A stretch of DNA of 9,495 nt. Source: Calditrichota bacterium (GTDB lineage: Bacteria > Zhuqueibacterota > Zhuqueibacteria > Zhuqueibacterales > Geothermadaptataceae). Below, one piece after another: positions 5,018 through 9,495 of this stretch. The notes under the pieces were generated by a model. The model was given only the letters and a program-made list of their open reading frames with translations. It did no database searches and had not been told where the DNA came from. The stretch spans positions 1-9,495 of the forward strand of contig QQUM01000099.1 in the NCBI GenBank assembly GCA_008501545.1, read 5' to 3'. Position 1 is the first letter of the stretch. The number at the start of each line of letters is the position of its first letter. Both the position numbers and the translations under genes were made by a program.

Positions 5018-6547
5018 TTATTTTATAAGAGTAAATTTTCGTGTCGCCGTATACTGTTGATTAGACGAAACTGTTATCCGGTAGAAATAAATTCCGCTCG
5101 ATAATTTCGGTCTGGTTGTTGTATTCCAGAAAATTGTATGAAGCCCTTTGCTGAATTGTTCATGGGCAATAGTATCCACTTTTTTACCAGATATATTAAA
5201 CAGATCGATATTAACCACTCCAGCCTGTGGCAATGTGAAGCTTATGCGAGTACCGGCATGAAAGGGATTTGGGAAGTTTTGAAAAACTGTAAAGCCCGAC
5301 GATGCTGTATTGTTGTCGTCGCTAACTACTCCAGTCAACAGATTTAAATGTGCAATTTCCATCGCATCGAGTGCAAAACGCGCATAGTTGTATTCAACAG
5401 TCATCATTTCAGATACATCAGGGCCGTTAGCTCGCCATTTTTCGAGATATTTTTCCGTCACAGTAAAAATTGAATCTTCTGCTGAAAACAGTGAATTCCA
5501 GATTCCGTTTCCCGCTTCATCACGCAGTTTGTAGGAATCCAGATAATATTCATTTTCCGGATAATCAAACAATGCGCTTCTTATTTTCAGTGCCATATCG
5601 CATAACGGTGCCGTTGGTGTACCATTTGCTTCGTCAGGGGTATTTCCAATTGGCCAGTATGGAACAGCAATTGATGCAGCTGGATGGCCAAGAATTGTCC
5701 ACATCGTTGAGAGTTCCGTCCGCTCACCTGAAAGGATACCCTGTATAACCGTTGTTGAAACTGTGCTGGAACGACAAATACTAACATTTGTATAAATGTA
5801 GCCGTATGGTCTTTCGGAAAGCCAATAGTCAGCAAAGGGAACGTTGACCGGATTGCTGTCGAAATCGGAGAAATCACGCATTTGGTGTCTGAGAATGCTA
5901 CGATAATTAAGGCTGTCCCCACTGTAAAAATTATGAATCAAATCGGATGAACGATTGTAACGTTCATATCCACTGCCGCTGGTTCCGTCGCCATTTTCAG
6001 CAAAGTTCGTGCGAATAATATAGCCATTTGGGGCTGTGAGTGAATTTTCGGCATCAAATATCCAGTAGGAATCTTTATCTATTTCAAAAAGAATCGCTGC
6101 TCCAGTCGAATCCAGGGTTGCAAAATTTCCTCGTGTCGCCCGGCCGCTGGAATTGGTCTGGTAAAGCAAAGCGATGAATTCCGATACAGTTGCGCATGTG
6201 CCGAGTGCATCACGCATCAGGCTGCCGTTGCCATATCCAGAGCTTCCCTGTTCAAGATCTCGGGCGAGGGAATTCAAAATGGCAAATCCATGTTCATTCA
6301 CTCCCATCCAGGCGTTGGTATTTCCTGCTGTAACGACTTCAAGAAAACGCAGTTTAAAAGATTTGTTGTAGACAACTTCATTATTCGGCGCGCTTGAATT
6401 ATCGCGCGTTTTCCAAATTAATGGACGTCCATCTGAAGTGGCAATGCCACTGGCCACACCAATGGTGCATTCCTCATTTTGTCCGTTGGCTGTCGATGCA
6501 AAGCAAAAAACAAACAGAAAAAGGAATTTCAACTTAATTGATATCAT
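5018..6547 (-). CDS. Secreted Ntn-hydrolase, peptidase C45 / isopenicillin-N acyltransferase-like, with T9SS sorting domain (C45-B)
   Basis: A 509-residue protein. A signal peptide (KFLFLFVFCFASTANGQ, about residues 1-23) is followed by CTIGVASGIATSDGRPLIWK, with C27 as the expected N-terminal nucleophile after autoprocessing, and R48-D49 in KTRDN. N92 in AILNS is a plausible oxyanion Asn by analogy with choloylglycine hydrolases. This family (often annotated carcinine hydrolase or isopenicillin-N N-acyltransferase) cleaves or transfers linear amide bonds. Residues about 417-509 form a T9SS type A sorting domain (FQNFPNPFHAGTRISFTLP, GIYFYRI, ending FTLIK), implying secretion across the outer membrane or surface attachment. 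It starts 23 nt after GGT-A, with AAGGA 9 nt from ATG 6547, and precedes GGT-B. It is paralogous to C45-A, supporting duplication of a C45-GGT pair. The substrate is unknown. Confidence 0.85.
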   Translation of the reverse strand: MISIKLKFLFLFVFCFASTANGQNEECTIGVASGIATSDGRPLIWKTRDNSSAPNNEVVYNKSFKLRFLEVVTAGNTNAWMGVNEHGFAILNSLARDLEQGSSGYGNGSLMRDALGTCATVSEFIALLYQTNSSGRATRGNFATLDSTGAAILFEIDKDSYWIFDAENSLTAPNGYIIRTNFAENGDGTSGSGYERYNRSSDLIHNFYSGDSLNYRSILRHQMRDFSDFDSNPVNVPFADYWLSERPYGYIYTNVSICRSSTVSTTVIQGILSGERTELSTMWTILGHPAASIAVPYWPIGNTPDEANGTPTAPLCDMALKIRSALFDYPENEYYLDSYKLRDEAGNGIWNSLFSAEDSIFTVTEKYLEKWRANGPDVSEMMTVEYNYARFALDAMEIAHLNLLTGVVSDDNNTASSGFTVFQNFPNPFHAGTRISFTLPQAGVVNIDLFNISGKKVDTIAHEQFSKGLHTIFWNTTTRPKLSSGIYFYRITVSSNQQYTATRKFTLIK

Positions 6548-6556
6548 CCTTTGCTA

Positions 6557-6561
6557 TCCTT
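6557..6561 (-). promoter_or_regulatory. Ribosome binding site of C45-B
   Basis: AAGGA on the coding strand lies 9 nt before ATG 6547, inside the 23-nt gap after the GGT-A stop. The tight spacing indicates co-transcription of GGT-A and C45-B. Confidence 0.55.
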
Positions 6562-6570
6562 TTTCTTTGG

Positions 6571-8277
6571 TTAAAAACCAATTGCGCCACCATCCCTGCG
6601 CGGATCCGAGACACCAATAAATTGATTCAATTTTTTATCGTAAACGATCATCTGCACGCCACCGAAATAGCTGTCGAAATCATTGTAGGCTCGTACATTA
6701 TAGCACATTCCGGACAGCTGTTTTTGTACATTTTCAGCGAACCGGTTTTCCAGGCTGAGATATCTGGAATTAATGCGTGCACTGAAACGTGGTGCGTCCA
6801 TCGCGGGTTTTGCGTCCATTTTGAAATCGAGCAGCCTGACGATGATTTGCCCGAGCACGTTGAAAATTCTGCCTCCGCCCGGTGTTCCGATAATCACAGA
6901 TAACGAATCATTTTGGGTTATCATCGTCGGACTGATCGTCGTAAGTGGGCGCCGCCGCGGGCCGATACGGTTGGGGGATGGGTGTTTGTAAAAGATATTC
7001 ATCGCAGAATTAAAAACAACGCCTTGCGACGAAAAACCGCTACCAAAAAACAAACCAAGGGTTTGCGTCAGGGACACGGCGTTGCCATCGCTGTCAACGA
7101 CGGAGATGTGCGTGGTGTGCGGCCCGTCTTCCGGCATCTCCCTGGTATTAACGGATTCAGTTACATCGTTGAACTCCCACGGATCGCCTTGTGGAATGTT
7201 GACGCTGTCCGGATACTGCATTTTTGCCGGTTCAATCCCCGTAAATCGTTTCGTTGCATAGCTTTCGTTGAGCAAGCCAGCTACAGGAATATCAAAGTGT
7301 GCAGGATCACCGAGAAAATAGAATCGGTCTGTGTCTGCGCGTTTGATCGCTTCACAAAAAAGATTGATTAGACCGGCGTCATCAACAAAGCGTTTTCCAG
7401 ATGTGTATTTTGCATTTTCAAAGATATTGAGAATTTCCAGCAGCGTCGTGCCGGACTGGGGAGGCGGCGCGGAATAAAGCTGATAGCCACGATAATCAAT
7501 CCGTGCCGGTGTTCGCTCCACGGCTTTGTAATTGGCAAAATCAGCTTCCGTCAAGTATCCACCGGCACGTTGAATGTCGGCCACCAGTCGCTGTGCAAAC
7601 GCTCCGGTGTAAAAGACATCCTGTCCGTTTGCTGCAATGTTTTCAAGCAACTGTGCAAGTTGCGGATTCGTCAATGTATCGCCAACCGACACAGGAAAAT
7701 CATCTCGAAAAAACAGATTTTGGGTTTCAGGAAATTTGGTGATGACTTCAAGTTTATCGAGCATATTGCCATAGAATTTTTCAGTTACAACAAATCCTTC
7801 ACGTGCTGTGCGAATGGCCGGCGCCATGACAGTTGCCAGTGGCAGACGGCCGTATTTTTTAACCGCAGTAATCAATCCTGCAACTGTGCCCGGCACACAG
7901 ACCGACCTCGGTGAGTAGAGGTCGCTGGCGCGTGTGTAGCCTGTGTCAGCGTTTTCTGATGTCTGCATATAGTAATCGATGTAGTGGAAAGCATTTTTTT
8001 TCTTGAGATGGATGAGCATGCCACCGCCACCACCGAGTCCGGATGCGTGTGGCTCCACAACACCGATTACGAATGCTGTTGCGACTGCTGCATCGACAGC
8101 ATTGCCACCCTGGTGCAAAATTTCCAACCCGACTTCAGCCGCAGATGGGTGCGCTGCAACCACCATCCCTGAGGCGGCTGTATCGATCTTGCTTATGACT
8201 TGTTGGGCGGCAGAAGTAACTGGTGTCAGCGCGAAAATGAACCAGGCCAACCAATTTCGAAGCACTACTTTTTTCAT
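6571..8277 (-). CDS. Divergent gamma-glutamyltransferase-family Ntn-hydrolase, exported (GGT-A)
   Basis: 568 residues, full GGT length. The signal peptide covers about residues 1-24 (WLAWFIFALTPVTSA). GGT fold landmarks are present: HQGGNAVDAAVATAF, VVEPHASGLGGGG, VPGTVAGL, and the autocleavage site PHTTHISVVD with T388 as nucleophile. The glutamyl-binding residues are not retained. Where GGT-B has Arg (YRES), this has Y103 (YYMQ). The D421 equivalent is I428 (AMNIFY), the N399 equivalent is G408, the Ser pair is T446-T447, and PGGSR is PGGGR. The lid loop is also short. The protein is therefore likely an active Ntn-hydrolase of different specificity, as in cephalosporin-acylase-like or other non-glutamyl members, rather than a standard GGT. 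Its start overlaps the C45-A stop by 4 nt (ATGA), so translation is coupled. C45-B follows after 23 nt. Confidence 0.88.
   Translation of the reverse strand: MKKVVLRNWLAWFIFALTPVTSAAQQVISKIDTAASGMVVAAHPSAAEVGLEILHQGGNAVDAAVATAFVIGVVEPHASGLGGGGGMLIHLKKKNAFHYIDYYMQTSENADTGYTRASDLYSPRSVCVPGTVAGLITAVKKYGRLPLATVMAPAIRTAREGFVVTEKFYGNMLDKLEVITKFPETQNLFFRDDFPVSVGDTLTNPQLAQLLENIAANGQDVFYTGAFAQRLVADIQRAGGYLTEADFANYKAVERTPARIDYRGYQLYSAPPPQSGTTLLEILNIFENAKYTSGKRFVDDAGLINLFCEAIKRADTDRFYFLGDPAHFDIPVAGLLNESYATKRFTGIEPAKMQYPDSVNIPQGDPWEFNDVTESVNTREMPEDGPHTTHISVVDSDGNAVSLTQTLGLFFGSGFSSQGVVFNSAMNIFYKHPSPNRIGPRRRPLTTISPTMITQNDSLSVIIGTPGGGRIFNVLGQIIVRLLDFKMDAKPAMDAPRFSARINSRYLSLENRFAENVQKQLSGMCYNVRAYNDFDSYFGGVQMIVYDKKLNQFIGVSDPRRDGGAIGF
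8274..8277 (-). other. ATGA stop-start overlap coupling C45-A to GGT-A
   Basis: On the coding strand ATG (8277-8275) of GGT-A overlaps TGA (8276-8274) of C45-A. No strong SD precedes it (the preceding bases read CTTACTCCC). Translation of GGT-A probably depends on ribosomes finishing C45-A, which would tie the amounts of the two enzymes together. Confidence 0.85.
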
Positions 8278-9495
8278 GGGAGTAAGACCATCTTACGGAT
8301 TTTTATATTCTTTCCCGAAATCAGTTTATAAAAATAAATACCAGCCGGGAGTCGGCTTGAGACAGTTGTCAGGGGATAAAAGTCAATTTCATGTATACCC
8401 GGTGTGAGCTGTTGAAATTCGAAATTTTTTACTTTTTCACCGAGAATATTGTAGACGATGATCGAGACAGGTGTTTGTTTTTCCAAATTGAATGAAATCG
8501 TGGTTTGATCACGGAAAGGATTGGGATAGTTTTGGCGCAATTGCATCGTTTCAACGGGTGTATCATTTTGCTCGGTTACCGAAAGCAGTCTGGGAATGGC
8601 ATCGTACATTCCTTTTGCCCATTGGTGCATGGCGAACATCCAGTCATGCATCTGTGTTGCTGCAACTTCCGGGCTCACTGCCAGCCATGATGGGAGATTT
8701 TCTTCATAACTTTTAAAAAGGCTATCCTGGATGACGGCTGTCTGACTTTGAACGTCTACGAGCACAAATGTGTCGGCAAAGTAGTCGAAATAACGGCCGT
8801 GTGTGTAGTCGTAAATCAACTGACGAACACGATCGGATGATCCGGCCATGCCTTGTCCCTGGGCAAAAGAACGAATGAAATCGGGTACTTCGCCTGTGTT
8901 GTTAAAAAAGGGGAGGGCAACTGACAGGGATGGCTCACTTAGACACAACCACATCGACGCCATTATTTCAGGATTATCGCCGGGAATGACTCCACGAATC
9001 ACACCACCAATGGCGGTTTTGTAGCGTGATAAAACCGGATTTGTGTAGTACTGACCGATTGGCATAAAATCTTCGTCAAGTTGAGTGCGGCAATAATCTT
9101 TGATGATATCCTGGACGAAATAATGGTAATTTAAACCGTTTTCCGGGCCGTGTGTTAACAGGTATTCAGCGCGTGCTTCGCGGTCCGGACTTGTGCTTTT
9201 GTTGACAGGGGGGCCGGCTGATGGATGGTATTTCGCCGTGTTTGCCATCGTCCCTATGCTATCGACGATGGCAATTTCAACCCAGGTATAGCCGTCCACT
9301 TCGAACATCGAGCCGCTGCCACTCGAATCGATGATGGCATAATGTTCGTGCACTCGACGCTTGCCATCGGTAGCATTCAGAAGATCGCGGAACTGCTGAA
9401 TTGTCGAACAGGTTTTCAGCGCGCGGGCAGCGAATTCCGATCCGGACATGCCGGTCCCGGCGCCTTCACGATTTTCACTTGTCGAATAAACGATG
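8274..9495 (-). CDS. Secreted Ntn-hydrolase, C45-like, with T9SS sorting domain (C45-A), 5'-truncated by window edge
   Basis: The frame is open to the window edge (406 residues visible, first complete codon at 9494). The internal ATG at 9449 is not the start. About 90 N-terminal residues, including the signal peptide and nucleophilic Cys, lie outside the window, judged by alignment with C45-B: SGSEFAARALKTCSTIQQFR matches its NGSLMRDALGTCATVSEF. The middle keeps the family pattern (HYAIIDSSGSGSMFEVDGYT; IMASMWLCLSEPSLSVALPF against the C45-B ELSTMWTILGHPAASIAVPY). The last 85 or so residues are a T9SS sorting domain (LRQNYPNPFRDQTTISFNL, GEKVKNF, AGIYFYKL, ending MVLLP). Compared with C45-B, the position of N92 appears to be Tyr (IVYSTS), so catalysis or specificity may differ. 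It is the first visible gene of the operon-like run. The substrate is unknown. Confidence 0.83.
   Translation of the reverse strand, partial: IVYSTSENREGAGTGMSGSEFAARALKTCSTIQQFRDLLNATDGKRRVHEHYAIIDSSGSGSMFEVDGYTWVEIAIVDSIGTMANTAKYHPSAGPPVNKSTSPDREARAEYLLTHGPENGLNYHYFVQDIIKDYCRTQLDEDFMPIGQYYTNPVLSRYKTAIGGVIRGVIPGDNPEIMASMWLCLSEPSLSVALPFFNNTGEVPDFIRSFAQGQGMAGSSDRVRQLIYDYTHGRYFDYFADTFVLVDVQSQTAVIQDSLFKSYEENLPSWLAVSPEVAATQMHDWMFAMHQWAKGMYDAIPRLLSVTEQNDTPVETMQLRQNYPNPFRDQTTISFNLEKQTPVSIIVYNILGEKVKNFEFQQLTPGIHEIDFYPLTTVSSRLPAGIYFYKLISGKNIKIRKMVLLP

Overview
The window looks like a piece of a chromosome from the FCB superphylum (Calditrichota/KSB1, Ignavibacteriota or Bacteroidota-like). The main reason is that two secreted enzymes end in a typical type IX secretion (T9SS) C-terminal sorting domain, with N-terminal motifs FQNFPNPF and LRQNYPNPF and C-terminal GIYFY strands. 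Moderate GC, many fold-back repeats between genes, and a WD40-GTPase gene fit that picture. The exact phylum cannot be settled from this sequence alone. Every convincing gene lies on the minus strand, so transcription runs from high to low coordinates. I saw no tRNA, rRNA, CRISPR array or transposase gene.

Right part (9495 to 3194): two tandem copies of a two-gene module. Each copy pairs a secreted Ntn-hydrolase of the peptidase C45 / isopenicillin-N acyltransferase / carcinine hydrolase type, carrying a T9SS tag, with a gamma-glutamyltransferase (GGT) family enzyme. In order of transcription they are C45-A (5'-truncated by the window edge), GGT-A (ATGA overlap with C45-A), C45-B (23 nt later) and GGT-B (141 nt later). 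GGT-B keeps the residues expected for binding a gamma-glutamyl group. GGT-A keeps the catalytic Thr but has lost most of the substrate-binding residues, so the copies have probably diverged in substrate.

Middle part (3193 to 1025): a glutamate-racemase (MurI-like) protein with a lipoprotein signal, then an AstE/AspA (M14-like) zinc hydrolase with a probable lipoprotein signal. The five genes whose N-termini are visible all encode exported proteins. The locus therefore looks like an extracytoplasmic pathway that opens gamma-glutamyl or N-acyl-amino-acid amide bonds and then handles the released, possibly D-, glutamate. Candidate substrates are poly-gamma-glutamate, murein peptides or glutathione-like peptides. 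This joint role is inference.

Left part (1024 to 1): a repeat-rich zone of about 450 nt without a convincing gene. It holds a three-unit 100-bp array of fold-back repeats and a REP-pair-like inverted repeat. Beyond it lies the 5' part of a WD40 plus Roc-like GTPase gene. Its reading frame depends on a 10-nt poly-C tract and a compensating 5-nt loss in a WD40 blade. Further hairpin elements sit at 1884-1997, 3059-3144 and 4968-4983.
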